This document shows positions 41,857 through 51,455 of a stretch of 57,147 nt of DNA, in pieces. The translations under genes and the position numbers were made by a program. Below the pieces are notes generated by a model. It was not told the DNA's origin, ran no database searches, and worked only from the letters and a program-made list of their open reading frames with translations. Position 1 is the stretch's first letter; each line of letters begins with the position of its first letter. The DNA is taken from contig JAHBTC010000003.1 in assembly GCA_019638835.1 (NCBI GenBank), positions 1 to 57,147 on the forward strand, read 5' to 3'. The stretch comes from Fimbriimonadaceae bacterium (lineage in GTDB: Bacteria > Armatimonadota > Fimbriimonadia > Fimbriimonadales > Fimbriimonadaceae).

Positions 41857-42798
41857 ATGCCGCAAGAGCAACCCCCTTCCCTTGCCCAAGTTGAAGAGTT
41901 CCTTTTGCGTCACGGGCTCCCGACTGAAAACATCACTCTCCTCCCGCCGGCCGGAATGGTGAATCACGTTTTTTGCATTGGTGACACTCACTGCCTCCGC
42001 GTCAATCGACAAGATGTAGAGGAAGACGACGCCTATACCGAGCGAGCAGTGCTTCCCATCGTAGCCCTCGCCGACATCCCGCACCCAAGGCTATTAGTGT
42101 TTGATGATTCTCGCACGACTTTGCCGACTGCCGCCACCGTGTATGAGTGGATTGAAGGCGAAACTGTCGGTACGAACCCGCCCACTTTTGCCCAGTTTCG
42201 GGTTCTGGCGGGCGATCTTGGGCGTGCGATGGCGCGAATCCATGCGCTACCCACCGACCGTATTGAGGAGCGCTTCCTCGACCCTGCAGACCCGTATGAC
42301 TTAGACAGCGAGTTGGCGAACGCGACCCGCGAAATGACTTTGGATGGCTATCACCTCTCATGGTTTGCCAGATGGGGGCAACGGCTCATGGAGGCGGGCG
42401 GCCCAACCCCCACGCGCTTCATCCACAACGACTTGCACGGAGGCAACATCATGTACGACGGAACGACCGGGCACCTTCGCGCAATCCTCGATTGGGGCGA
42501 TGTGGGTTACGGCGACCCAGCCATCGAGTTCAACACGCTCCCAGTCTGGATATGGGATGACCTTCTTGTCGCCTACGAGTCAGAAGGCGGCACTCTCGGC
42601 CCGGGAGGTGAGTTCCGACTCCTCGCTCACTATATTGATTCGGCATTTCGGTTCATGAGCGCGGACTTCGTCAATATGAAAGAGATTCACTCGCCTTGGT
42701 GGCCACGCCCGCTTAGCCGATGGGCGGAACTCACCTTTTGGATGGCCCGGGGGGCCTCACCTCGCTGGAGTGAAGCCTTCCAACTCGCCTTCGACTAA
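41857..42798 (+). CDS. Aminoglycoside phosphotransferase-family kinase
   Basis: 313 residues. ATG 41857 is chosen because GGGGGAGG lies 2-9 bases upstream. FIHNDLHGGNIMYDG near residue 190 is the catalytic HxDxxxxN loop, and AILDWGDVGYGDPAIEF holds the DxD-like magnesium-binding aspartate, both as in APH/choline kinase-like enzymes. An N-terminal nucleotide-binding lobe begins near residue 20. The family phosphorylates antibiotics, choline, homoserine or sugars; the substrate here is not evident, and chromosomal location suggests metabolism rather than resistance. Convergent with alaS, overlapping by four bases. Confidence 0.85.
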   Translation: MPQEQPPSLAQVEEFLLRHGLPTENITLLPPAGMVNHVFCIGDTHCLRVNRQDVEEDDAYTERAVLPIVALADIPHPRLLVFDDSRTTLPTAATVYEWIEGETVGTNPPTFAQFRVLAGDLGRAMARIHALPTDRIEERFLDPADPYDLDSELANATREMTLDGYHLSWFARWGQRLMEAGGPTPTRFIHNDLHGGNIMYDGTTGHLRAILDWGDVGYGDPAIEFNTLPVWIWDDLLVAYESEGGTLGPGGEFRLLAHYIDSAFRFMSADFVNMKEIHSPWWPRPLSRWAELTFWMARGASPRWSEAFQLAFD

Positions 42799-45467
42799 GC
42801 GCCGACTACTTGCCGCACGATTTCAACAGCGGTTGCCAGGGCTTCATCCACCTTTGTGGCATCCCTTCCACCGGCGGTCGCGAACTCCGGTCGTCCGCCC
42901 CCTCCGCCACCAGTCACCTGAGCGACTGCCTTGACTAGATTGCCGGCATGGGCCCCCGCAGCCAGGGCAACCGCGCCGCACTTCGCGGCAATCAACACCT
43001 TCCCATCAGTCACCGATACCACCAACGCAACGCTACTTGGTGACTTTTCAACCAAACGATCTGCCACCAACTTTACGGCGGCGGCGTCAGCATCCTCTAG
43101 CCTCTCCGTACGCAACACTACCGCTCCGATCTTCGTTTCGCTCACCGCGCCACCCCCCGATGCGGCCATTCGCTCGCGCCTCTTCCTTTCTTCCTTTAGC
43201 TGCTCGCTCAAGCGATCAATGGCGTCAGGCACCTCGCGAATTGCGGTTTTCAGCCGACGCGCCGCCTCTTCGAGCAGTGCCGACTCCTCCCGCACCGACG
43301 CGATCGCGGCTTCGCCGCACACCGCAACAATGCGTCGAACTCCCCCCGCCGCGCTTCCTTCGCTCACGATGCGGAATAGTCCAATCTGACCCGTATTCCC
43401 AACATGAACACCGCCGCATAGTTCTCGGCTGAAACTAGGCTCGCTCATTGGCATACCACCGATTTGCACTACGCGTACGCGATCGGCGTACTTCTCACCG
43501 AACAGCGCCATGGCACCCATGCCACGCGCTTCTTCTATGGCTAAGTCGGAGTAGATCACAACCGGGAGTGCATCCATCACCATTTGGTTGACGCGATCCT
43601 CAACCTGCTCCCGTTCGTTTGAGGTCATCCCCGCTCCATGCGTGAAGTCAAATCGCAATTCTTCCGGGGCAACCCGAGATCCGGCCTGAGTGACATGTGT
43701 GCCGAGAGTCTCTCTCAGCGCGGCATGAAGCAGGTGAGTAGCGGTGTGGTGTTTGATGATCGCGCGGCGCCGGGACTCGTCCACTTGAGCCGCAGCCGAC
43801 TTGCCGACCGGGCTAAATCCATCGGGCGCACCAGAAACACGGTGCACAAAGACTCCATCTTCCTTGACGACGTCGCTCACCGTCAGGGTCACCCCTTCAA
43901 CTATAATCGTTCCTGTATCCCCGACTTGCCCCCCTGACTCTGCGTAGAAAGGCGTGTCTGCAAGGGCGATTCGGCCTGGCGCGTAACCAACGACTTCCGA
44001 ATCGTGATTCGTTCGGTCGTAGCCGACAAATCGAGTTGGAGGTACCTCCCGTCCCCAATCTGATCCTCCAACTTCGGCGTAGACGCTCTCCATTTCGCTC
44101 GCCCCGCGCGAGCGAGCCTGAGCTTCGGCCATGGCGGTGGCGTAGCCCGCGTCATCAATCTCAACGCCTCGCTCATGGGCCAGTTCACGCGTGATCTCCA
44201 CCGGGAACCCATAAGTGTCGTAGAGGCGGAAAGCGACCTCACCCGGTAGAACACCATCCTTGACCCTGCTCAGTTCGGCAGAAAGCAAGTCGGTTCCTTG
44301 GGCGAGCGTGCGCCGAAATTGCGCTTCTTCGTTCCGCAAAGTCTCTTCGATGACTTCTCTTCGCTCAACGATCTCGTGATAATGGTCCCCCATGGCTTCG
44401 ACCACCGCCCCCACCAATTGGTGCAGAAAGAGATCAGTGAAGCCTAACCCACGTACACCCTTCAGTACGGCCCGACGTATGAGCCTGCGAAGAACGTACC
44501 CGCGTCCCGAATTACTCGGCAAGACACCGTCCGCGATACAAAACGTCGCCGACCGAAGATGGTCGGCGATGATGCGTTGGGCAACATCTGCCTGGCCGTT
44601 CCCATACATCGGCGCCCCAATCTCCATCAGGGCAGCAAAGATTGGCGCAAAAACGTCGGTATCGTAAACGCTGGAAAACCCGCTCAGGACGGCCGACGTT
44701 CGCTCAATTCCCATTCCAGTGTCCACGCTTCGGAACGGTAACTCTGGCATACCCGTCTTCGTCCATCCCTTTTCGGCCGCATCTCCTTGCCACTCGTATT
44801 GGATGAACACATCGTTCCAGATTTCAAGCCACAGACCCTGAGACTCGTCGCGCAGCCAGTCTTCTGTCGAATAAGGCGCGCCGGGCGCCGGGCCGTCCCC
44901 CGTCCAATAGAACATCTCTGAGTTCGGGCCGCACGGACCGGGAGGGCCCTTGCTGAACGAACCGGCGGGCCAGTAATTCGTCTCCTCGCCAAGCCGAAAA
45001 ACGCGCGTTGCGGGATCAATACCCGCCGCGGAAAGGTGAGAATGCCATGCGGTTTCGGCTTCATCATCCTCCAAAAACACCGTAAAAGATAGCCTGGTTG
45101 GGTCAAGCGCTAACCATTTGGATGAGGTGAGAAACTCCCAGCTATAGGCAATTGCCTCGGTCTTGAAGTAGTCACCAAATGAGAAATTCCCGAGCATCTC
45201 GAAAAATGTGAGGTGGCTCGTATCTCCGGTTTCGTCAATGTCTCCCGTCCGCAGGCACTTCTGAGCGGTGATGAGACGGGGGTGTGGAGGTTGCGCCGCG
45301 CCGCGAAAGTACGGTTTGAACTGCACCATTCCCGCTCCATTAAAAAGAAGTGACTCGTCCAACCTTCCGGTTACGTCGTAGGGCACCAGATTCCCGGATG
45401 GATGATTCTGGTGGCCCTTCTCCGCAAAGAAGGCGAGAAACTTGCGGCGGAGTTCGCGAACCGTCAT
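42795..45467 (-). CDS. alaS: Alanyl-tRNA synthetase
   Basis: 890 residues from ATG 45467 (MTVRELRRKFLAFFAEKGH), the usual AlaRS start; ATG 45503 would add 12. The catalytic domain shows FNGAGMVQFKPYF, TGDIDETGDTSHLTFFEM and GPCGPNSEM; the editing domain has IIKHHTATHLLHAAL (HxxxH) and RELCGGVHVGNTG (CxxxH), and a C-terminal C-Ala region is glycine-rich (GGGGGGRPEFA). It charges tRNA-Ala and clears mischarged serine. Confidence 0.97.
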   Translation of the reverse strand: MTVRELRRKFLAFFAEKGHQNHPSGNLVPYDVTGRLDESLLFNGAGMVQFKPYFRGAAQPPHPRLITAQKCLRTGDIDETGDTSHLTFFEMLGNFSFGDYFKTEAIAYSWEFLTSSKWLALDPTRLSFTVFLEDDEAETAWHSHLSAAGIDPATRVFRLGEETNYWPAGSFSKGPPGPCGPNSEMFYWTGDGPAPGAPYSTEDWLRDESQGLWLEIWNDVFIQYEWQGDAAEKGWTKTGMPELPFRSVDTGMGIERTSAVLSGFSSVYDTDVFAPIFAALMEIGAPMYGNGQADVAQRIIADHLRSATFCIADGVLPSNSGRGYVLRRLIRRAVLKGVRGLGFTDLFLHQLVGAVVEAMGDHYHEIVERREVIEETLRNEEAQFRRTLAQGTDLLSAELSRVKDGVLPGEVAFRLYDTYGFPVEITRELAHERGVEIDDAGYATAMAEAQARSRGASEMESVYAEVGGSDWGREVPPTRFVGYDRTNHDSEVVGYAPGRIALADTPFYAESGGQVGDTGTIIVEGVTLTVSDVVKEDGVFVHRVSGAPDGFSPVGKSAAAQVDESRRRAIIKHHTATHLLHAALRETLGTHVTQAGSRVAPEELRFDFTHGAGMTSNEREQVEDRVNQMVMDALPVVIYSDLAIEEARGMGAMALFGEKYADRVRVVQIGGMPMSEPSFSRELCGGVHVGNTGQIGLFRIVSEGSAAGGVRRIVAVCGEAAIASVREESALLEEAARRLKTAIREVPDAIDRLSEQLKEERKRRERMAASGGGAVSETKIGAVVLRTERLEDADAAAVKLVADRLVEKSPSSVALVVSVTDGKVLIAAKCGAVALAAGAHAGNLVKAVAQVTGGGGGGRPEFATAGGRDATKVDEALATAVEIVRQVVGA

Positions 45468-45525
45468 GATGTGAGTGAAAGCGTACCAGTCACTCTCATC
45501 CACGCTCCGTGCCCGTGGGGCGGGA

Positions 45526-45984
45526 TTACTTGACCGGGATGACCAACTCGGTCAGAGCGTTCTCCATACCCACAATCTGACAATCATTGAGATATATCTC
45601 GGAGCACGGCATTTGTAGTTCCCGCCCGGTTGCCTCGGCCTTCGTCCAAAACTCCTCCCAGACTTCCCCCAGTTGCTCGTATGGTCCTTTGTGGACATAA
45701 GTGATGGCTTCGCCGCCGGGCAATTCGACCTTCCGAATCGCGGGATTATCCCACTCATAGTCCTCCGGTACGATGACCGCAGCGATGCTCCGCAGTTCAC
45801 TCTCAGGAGTGGCCATCGGGTCGTCGTAGAAAACTCCGATCACTCCCTGCATCGGAACGCCTGAACTCGCGGCCCATCCGCAAATCTGCCCAAACTTTTC
45901 TCCGATTTGGTTGTACGCACCTGAGTGATCCACGGCGGCCAACGTTAGGCTCGGCATCATTTTCTCCTTGATTTCCATGGTCAA
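45526..45984 (-). CDS. GyrI-like (AraC effector-binding) small-molecule-binding protein
   Basis: 152 residues without a DNA-binding domain. The pattern LTLAAVDHSGAYNQIGEKFGQI at the start, VIGVFYDDPMATPESELR, GGEAITYVHKGPYEQLGEVWEEF and ELQMPCSEIYLND is that of the GyrI-like/SOUL-type effector-binding domain, with the characteristic EIYLND ending. Members bind small ligands or, like E. coli GyrI, inhibit gyrase. It lies between alaS and the kynurenine genes with no overlap, so context is uninformative. Confidence 0.82.
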   Translation of the reverse strand: MTMEIKEKMMPSLTLAAVDHSGAYNQIGEKFGQICGWAASSGVPMQGVIGVFYDDPMATPESELRSIAAVIVPEDYEWDNPAIRKVELPGGEAITYVHKGPYEQLGEVWEEFWTKAEATGRELQMPCSEIYLNDCQIVGMENALTELVIPVK

Positions 45985-46020
45985 ACCCTACCTAATCAAT
46001 CAATAGAACGCCTCAGAATC

Positions 46021-47205
46021 TCAGATTGACTGAACGCGGGCAATTCGTTCGGCGGCTTCCGTTAGCTGAGCGAAAGTGTTGAGGAAGTCCGGCCCCAGTC
46101 GAACAAATGATCCACGAGCATCGGCATTCACGCCTTCCGCTTTAAGAACCGAACACAACGCATTCGGAATGGTCGCGGGCAACAGAACGAATGCCCCGAA
46201 CCGGTTCTCGTCGGCTGGCTCGAACACTCCGACGTTGCGAGTCCGCAGAGCCTCGCGTAAGTGACGTTGCAAAGTTAGGTTGTGCGCTCGTATTTGTCCA
46301 ACGCCAACTTCACGAGTTATAGCGAGTCCGGGATTTGCTTGGTACGCCGTAATCACCGGTGGAGTGCTCTCCTGCCAACCTTGGCCGCCGGGCCACCGCT
46401 CCGCATGTTCAGGTCGTTCGTACGAGAAGGTGTCTCTCTTGGCAAACCATCCGGTGTCGAGAGTCCTCTTCGAGTCATCCGCCGCAACTCGGGGATGAAG
46501 GCCAAGGAAGCAGGCTCCAGGTCCGCCTCGTAGGTACTTGTAGCACCCACCAATCACAAAGTCGGCGTCCAACTCCATCTGGTTGAACGGCAACACCCCT
46601 AACCCGTGGTAGGCGTCAATGACGACTAGGGCACCCAATGAGTGCGCATGTGCAATCAGGTCGCTCAGGCCCGGTAACACCTGCCCCGTTCCGAAGGTGA
46701 CCGCCGAAAGCACGACAAGGTCTGTACCGGAGGTGATCTCTGACTGAATCGCTTCGTGCGTAAAGAGGGCAACCGGACCCTCGTTCTCTGACGCTTCGAC
46801 AAAATGCAATTCTGCTCGGCCCGCATCTCGGTAAGCGCGAAGGATGAAGTCCACGCTATCAAACTCACCGGCAGTCGCAACCACCCGAATAGGGCGATCC
46901 CACGAAAACGAATTCAAAACGGCTCGCAAACCTTGGCCCGCCGAAGTCTTCGCGACGATCAAATCGGGTTCGGGAAGCGAAAGCAAGTCCGCAATTTGCT
47001 CCCGAAACTCAGCCATCTCGCCGAGCCAACCATCTTCCGACCATGCACTGTCCAGTTGTGTTGCCCAAGATTCTGTAAATCGCGAGAGATTCTCGAATGC
47101 CACGTCGGGCAATCTCCCAAGTGAATGATTCGCCAGATAGATCTCATTTTCATCTCGTGCTAACACTCGAGAGAAGCGAGGACGAATCTGGTCGGCCCAA
47201 CTCAT
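46021..47205 (-). CDS. kynU: Kynureninase
   Basis: 394 residues from ATG 47205, which overlaps the stop of the dioxygenase gene (ATGA); the longer open frame upstream belongs to that gene. [12 protein letters not shown] near the N-terminus, [28 protein letters not shown] with its aspartate facing the PLP ring, and [18 protein letters not shown], which contains the PLP-binding lysine, match kynureninase. It cleaves kynurenine to anthranilate and alanine. No kynurenine formamidase lies beside it. Confidence 0.88.
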   Translation of the reverse strand: MSWADQIRPRFSRVLARDENEIYLANHSLGRLPDVAFENLSRFTESWATQLDSAWSEDGWLGEMAEFREQIADLLSLPEPDLIVAKTSAGQGLRAVLNSFSWDRPIRVVATAGEFDSVDFILRAYRDAGRAELHFVEASENEGPVALFTHEAIQSEITSGTDLVVLSAVTFGTGQVLPGLSDLIAHAHSLGALVVIDAYHGLGVLPFNQMELDADFVIGGCYKYLRGGPGACFLGLHPRVAADDSKRTLDTGWFAKRDTFSYERPEHAERWPGGQGWQESTPPVITAYQANPGLAITREVGVGQIRAHNLTLQRHLREALRTRNVGVFEPADENRFGAFVLLPATIPNALCSVLKAEGVNADARGSFVRLGPDFLNTFAQLTEAAERIARVQSI

Positions 47206-48044
47206 GACCGCAACTCCGTGCGTACATCCCAGAGTTCGGGGAATAGACGAATATGTATCGCTCGCCGCAAGAACGACACTCCACTTGATCCGCCTGTTCC
47301 CATCTTGTGGCCGATGATCCTCTCCACCGTCAACATATGGCGAAATCGCCAAAGTGAAAACTGCTCTTCCACGTCCACTAACTTCTCGCACATTTCATAC
47401 GCGTCCCAGAAGTCGCGGGGATTCTCATAGATCGTCCGAAAGACTTCTGTCACCCCCGGATTCGCCTCGTAGGGAGCCGACCAATCACGCTCTACTGCTT
47501 GGTGTGGAATGGGTAATCCGCGACGACCAAGGTGCCGCAGAAACTCGTCGTACAGGCTCGGTTGGTTGAGCGCAAGTTCCAACTCAGCGGCAGTTTCAGG
47601 GCGGTGTCGGAACACCTCAATTGCTCTTGGCTCCTTGTTACCAAACAGGAATTCGATCATCCGATATTGGTGCGACTGAAATCCACTTGCCCGCCCGAGG
47701 ACGCCGCGAAACTGGACATATTCGCTGGGAGTCAGAGTCTCCAGAACAGACCACTGCTCAAACAGCATGCGCTGGATGTGCTTCACCCGTGCGAGAATTT
47801 TGAAACTCGGGCCGAGGGTGTCGTGCTGCACGAAACCGATTGCCTCACGCAATTCGTGGATGACCAGTTTCATCCACAATTCGCTTGTTTGATGCTGAAT
47901 AATGAACAGAAGTTCGTCGTGGTGCTCCGGTTCGCTCAACGGTTTTTGAGCGGAAAGAACCTGGTCGAGCGCAAGGTAACCGCTGTAATCCAACCGATCG
48001 GGAAACTCCGTGTGTATCCCGGCATCAACGCCGCGACTGGGCAT
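47202..48044 (-). CDS. kynA: Tryptophan 2,3-dioxygenase
   Basis: 280 residues from ATG 48044, the standard size. Family blocks: [38 protein letters not shown] with histidine and arginine/glutamate substrate contacts, [20 protein letters not shown], and [25 protein letters not shown] (split at RII), where HMLTVER carries the haem-ligating histidine. It opens the indole ring of tryptophan to N-formylkynurenine and is coupled to kynureninase. The gap to the divergent gene at 48104 is 59 bases. Confidence 0.95.
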   Translation of the reverse strand: MPSRGVDAGIHTEFPDRLDYSGYLALDQVLSAQKPLSEPEHHDELLFIIQHQTSELWMKLVIHELREAIGFVQHDTLGPSFKILARVKHIQRMLFEQWSVLETLTPSEYVQFRGVLGRASGFQSHQYRMIEFLFGNKEPRAIEVFRHRPETAAELELALNQPSLYDEFLRHLGRRGLPIPHQAVERDWSAPYEANPGVTEVFRTIYENPRDFWDAYEMCEKLVDVEEQFSLWRFRHMLTVERIIGHKMGTGGSSGVSFLRRAIHIRLFPELWDVRTELRS

Positions 48045-48103
48045 GATCAAAGCATACCGGGGCTCAGGAACTGTCTCCACGAGTACAATCCCGCCTTCTG
48101 CTG

Positions 48104-49264
48104 ATGGCCGCGACGCCCTCCCCCCGGCCGACCTCATCTCACGTGAGCGAACGACTGCAACTACCGGTTGTCCAGTTGGTTCTGGGTATGGAACCCCTCT
48201 CCCCGGACTCATCGCTTCGGGTCGCCGCCAGTCTTATGGCGAATGAGGGCTACCCAGCAATACCCATTGCCGATGACAGGGGATATCTGGGTCTGATCCG
48301 CGAAAAGGAACTGGCCCGGGCCCTTGCCGACGGCGTGAATCCCGACGCCCCTCTTGCACCGTACGTCAACGAAGCCTGGCCCAGCATTGGGCCAATGGAA
48401 ACGGCGGCGGCGGCACTCCGAGCACTCGTTCAAAACGAAGCCGATGCGCTCGCTGTCGTCGGACAAAAAGGAGAAGTGATCGGGATTGTCACTCCGAGCC
48501 GGCTTCACGTCCCGCTCGAGTATCGCAACCGCCCGCAGCAGGTTGGCGGGATGGCGACACCGTTCGGAGTCTATTTGACAACGGGAAACGCTCGCGCCGG
48601 AAAGAAAGGCTGGGAATTAGTGGCGGCCGGAGCATTCCTCTTCTCCCTATTTGTCTTAGGGGCGCACGTGGCTCTGGGGATTGTCAATGCACTGCAGCTT
48701 TCGCCTGTTCGTAACGCCGGGATCTTTGAGGCAATCACCTCCATCCTGTTCTTACTGTTCCTGCGCTTGTCGCCGATGGCGAAGATTCACGCGGCCGAAC
48801 ATATGGCAGTTCATGCGATTGAGCGCGAGGAAGCGATCTCCATTGATGTCCTCAAGAGGATGCCGCGCGTGCACCCCCGTTGCGGCACAAACCTCGCCGT
48901 AGCCGCAACGTTGTTCCTAAGCCTTTTCAACGCTCCGTGGCCGTTGGATCAAGAAGTCAAGTTGCTGATTGCGTTGATCGTTACCGTGATGCTTTTCCGT
49001 CCTGTTGGGGCCTTCGTTCAGCAATACATTACGACCGCCCCCCCTAAGGACAAACATCTTCAACTCGGTGTGGACGCGGCAGAGGAGATGCTTACGATCT
49101 ACGAAACACAGTACGTACCCCCGGCTTCAGTTGGCCAAAAGCTTTTCAATAGCGGTCTGATCCAGATCATGGCGGGGGCGATCGTTTCCCAATTGGTCTT
49201 ATTCGCCCTCTACGAACTGCTCAGAGTGCCAATGGCCTGGCGGGTAATCTCGGGAATCTCATAA
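48104..49264 (+). CDS. CBS-domain pair fused to DUF1385 membrane protein
   Basis: 386 residues. Residues about 20-140 hold a tandem CBS pair ([21 protein letters not shown] and a second copy ending [16 protein letters not shown]), which usually senses adenine nucleotides. From about residue 150 the DUF1385 family follows: [26 protein letters not shown] and [13 protein letters not shown], with four or five membrane helices. DUF1385 proteins usually stand alone; their role is unknown. It precedes secG by 12 bases. Confidence 0.8.
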   Translation: MAATPSPRPTSSHVSERLQLPVVQLVLGMEPLSPDSSLRVAASLMANEGYPAIPIADDRGYLGLIREKELARALADGVNPDAPLAPYVNEAWPSIGPMETAAAALRALVQNEADALAVVGQKGEVIGIVTPSRLHVPLEYRNRPQQVGGMATPFGVYLTTGNARAGKKGWELVAAGAFLFSLFVLGAHVALGIVNALQLSPVRNAGIFEAITSILFLLFLRLSPMAKIHAAEHMAVHAIEREEAISIDVLKRMPRVHPRCGTNLAVAATLFLSLFNAPWPLDQEVKLLIALIVTVMLFRPVGAFVQQYITTAPPKDKHLQLGVDAAEEMLTIYETQYVPPASVGQKLFNSGLIQIMAGAIVSQLVLFALYELLRVPMAWRVISGIS

Positions 49265-49276
49265 GGAGCCTTTGAA

Positions 49277-49519
49277 ATGAGCATGACCACCTACAACGTG
49301 ATGGCAGGCATCACCGGAATCGTGGCCTTCGCCTTGATCGCCCTCGTTTTCCTCACCGGAAAAGGCGATGCAATGGGTGGTGGCGGCGGTGGCGTGCGCA
49401 CAACTTTCAAGGGTAAGGCGAGTTTCGAAGATCAGGTTTCACGCCTCACGCTTTCGCTTGCGGGCGCATTTGTCGTCCTGACGATCATCCTTGACTTCAT
49501 CTCCCAGCGGATCAGATAA
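49277..49519 (+). CDS. secG: Preprotein translocase subunit SecG
   Basis: 80 residues, two membrane helices (about 8-26 and 58-75) joined by a glycine-rich loop (GGGGGG) and an RTTFKGKASFEDQVSRLTL segment, the standard SecG plan. SecG assists protein passage through SecYEG. AAGGAG lies about 7 bases before ATG 49277. Its end overlaps the next gene's TTG start region by 29 bases. Confidence 0.88.
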   Translation: MSMTTYNVMAGITGIVAFALIALVFLTGKGDAMGGGGGGVRTTFKGKASFEDQVSRLTLSLAGAFVVLTIILDFISQRIR

Positions 49520-50234
49520 GCGGTTCCGGTTCCTGCACACCAACGACCTTCACGGGCGACTTGACCGCGCCCGCACCGATGCATTGCGCACTCCGCGAAG
49601 TGAGGCCAACCTCTACTTTGATTCCGGCGACCTCATTCAGACCGGGAATTTGGGTGTGCCCCTTGGCCCTGACCCTGCATGGGGTCACCTTGCCAGCCTA
49701 GATTGTTCGGCAAGCGTAATCGGCAACCGGGAAACGCATATTCTTGCCCTACCCTTCAGAGCGAAACTTGATGGGGCACGACATCCCATACTCTGCGCCA
49801 ATATGCGCACCTCCGGCGGGCAAGTTGTGTTACCCGGAACTTGGAGTACCGTGGTCAATGGGCTTCGCATATCCGTCGTTGGCGTGATCGTAGCGATGGT
49901 CACTAAGAGGATGAAATCAGCGGCCATCAGTGCCTACATTTGGGACGATCCCATCGAAACTGCGATCCGGGAAGGAGAACGGCTACGCTCCAATGCCGAC
50001 GTGCTTATTGCGCTCACGCATATCGGATTACCCCAAGATAAGCGGCTTGTCGAGCAAACTGATTTATATGACATCGTAGTTGGAGGACATAGTCACGACG
50101 TGCTTGATACGCCGCTGAATCACGCTGGAACTTGGATTGTTCAGGGCGGCTCTCATGGCAGATTCTATGGGCTCTACGAGTACGATTTAGCGACCAAGTG
50201 TCTGACTGGAGGTCTCCATCCTTGGCTCTCTTAA
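49491..50234 (+). CDS. 5'-nucleotidase-like metallophosphoesterase with altered GNHE motif
   Basis: 247 residues from TTG 49491, the only usable start before the first motif. HTNDLHGR, DSGDLIQTGN, ALTHIG and GGHSHDV give the D-x-H, GD, H and GHxH metal ligands of 5'-nucleotidase N-terminal domains. The remaining GNHE motif reads GNRE, replacing the conserved histidine with arginine. There is no signal peptide and no C-terminal substrate domain, so it is cytoplasmic and short. It overlaps secG by 29 bases and ccmA by 13. Activity may be reduced or changed. Confidence 0.75.
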   Translation: MTSSPSGSDKRFRFLHTNDLHGRLDRARTDALRTPRSEANLYFDSGDLIQTGNLGVPLGPDPAWGHLASLDCSASVIGNRETHILALPFRAKLDGARHPILCANMRTSGGQVVLPGTWSTVVNGLRISVVGVIVAMVTKRMKSAAISAYIWDDPIETAIREGERLRSNADVLIALTHIGLPQDKRLVEQTDLYDIVVGGHSHDVLDTPLNHAGTWIVQGGSHGRFYGLYEYDLATKCLTGGLHPWLS

Positions 50235-50791
50235 GTGCGCAAGAACTGGGAAAACGGTTTGGTGCCCGGTGGCTGTTTCGGCGAGTGGAATTCGATCTCG
50301 AGATCGGAGATTCGTTGCTTCTGACCGGCGCAAACGGTTCCGGAAAGTCGACTCTACTTCGTGTGCTTGCGGGATTGATCTCCCCTTCTGAGGGGAAAGT
50401 CGGCCGTCCCGAACACATCGGTTACGCGGCCCTCGATCAGTCACTCTATCCTGCTTTATCGGCGGCCGAGCATCTTACATGGGCAGCCGAACAGCGCGGT
50501 ATTGAACCGAACATCGATCTCTGGATGGAGCGAACCGGGTTGACCGATCGGAAACAAGTTGTTGGCACCTATTCCACGGGGATGCGTGGCCGACTCAAGT
50601 TGGCATTGGCTTTCCAAGCCGCACCATCTCTTGTGCTCCTTGATGAGCCATCAGTTGCCCTCGATGAAGGCGGAATCGGACTGCTAACGGAGCTTTTGGC
50701 CGAGCAGAAGGGCCGAGGGGCCATGGTTATCGCCACGAACAACCAGGAGGATTTGCGATTTGGCACCGCCAAACTCGAACTGGGCACGTAG
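50222..50791 (+). CDS. ccmA: Heme exporter ATP-binding protein CcmA
   Basis: 189 residues from TTG 50222 (MALLSAQELGKRFG), overlapping the preceding gene by 13 bases; the frame extends upstream but that is antisense in character to nothing useful. Walker A is TGANGSGKST, the signature is YSTGMRGRLKL, and Walker B is SLVLLDEPSVAL. The short length and following ccmB/ccmC genes identify it as CcmA of the cytochrome c maturation system I rather than a general ABC ATPase. Confidence 0.88.
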   Translation: MALLSAQELGKRFGARWLFRRVEFDLEIGDSLLLTGANGSGKSTLLRVLAGLISPSEGKVGRPEHIGYAALDQSLYPALSAAEHLTWAAEQRGIEPNIDLWMERTGLTDRKQVVGTYSTGMRGRLKLALAFQAAPSLVLLDEPSVALDEGGIGLLTELLAEQKGRGAMVIATNNQEDLRFGTAKLELGT

Positions 50792-51455
50792 TATCGCTTC
50801 GGCCCTGCGGAAGGAGTGGTCCGCAGAAATCAGGGCGCGGCACGGCTTTTTCTCCGCGACTCTTTTCGGTCTGCTTACGGTGGTTGCGGTGAGCCTTGCG
50901 GGTTACTACAATCAGCCTTCGGGCGAGTTTGCCGCCTTGCTTCTCGTCCTTGCGGTGCTGTTTAGCGTCACCGTTTCCGTTCCTCGGGTTTTCTTAGCCG
51001 AGGACGAACTCGGCACGATGGATACCCTTCGCGTGATCGCCGACCCCTACGCGGCATACGTTGGAAAGGTGCTCTACTCCCTTGCGAGTAATGCCTTGCA
51101 GTCGATCCTTCTCACAATTCTCTTCATCGTCTTTGCTAAGCCAGAAATCAGTAATTATGGTTATGTTATTGCTGGACCAATATCCTTTTCTCTCGCTGTA
51201 GCCTCCGGCGTCGCCTTCTGTTCGGCACTGGTCTTAGGCGCGACAAATCGGTGGACACTTGCCCTTGTAGTGTCGTTGCCTGTTTGCCTACCTCTCGTTT
51301 TCTTGGGCGTAGCAGGAATCGCCGTCGGATTCGGGGTGGGAGCCCCGAGTACCGGGAACGGAATGATCGCCATTCAAGTATTGGCTTCCATTGCTTGGCT
51401 GGCGCTCGGAACAATCGTCGCCGGACAACTTTGGCGGCTTGATCGGTCCCCGTGA
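50760..51455 (+). CDS. ccmB: Heme exporter membrane protein CcmB
   Basis: 231 residues from TTG 50760, overlapping ccmA by 32 bases. Six membrane segments are visible; the N-terminal ALRKEWSAEIRAR and central FLAEDELGTMDTLRVI-then-DPYAAYVGK blocks are typical of CcmB. Together with CcmA it forms the ABC component that, with CcmC, loads heme onto CcmE in the periplasm. It overlaps ccmC by four bases. Confidence 0.88.
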   Translation: MAPPNSNWARSIASALRKEWSAEIRARHGFFSATLFGLLTVVAVSLAGYYNQPSGEFAALLLVLAVLFSVTVSVPRVFLAEDELGTMDTLRVIADPYAAYVGKVLYSLASNALQSILLTILFIVFAKPEISNYGYVIAGPISFSLAVASGVAFCSALVLGATNRWTLALVVSLPVCLPLVFLGVAGIAVGFGVGAPSTGNGMIAIQVLASIAWLALGTIVAGQLWRLDRSP

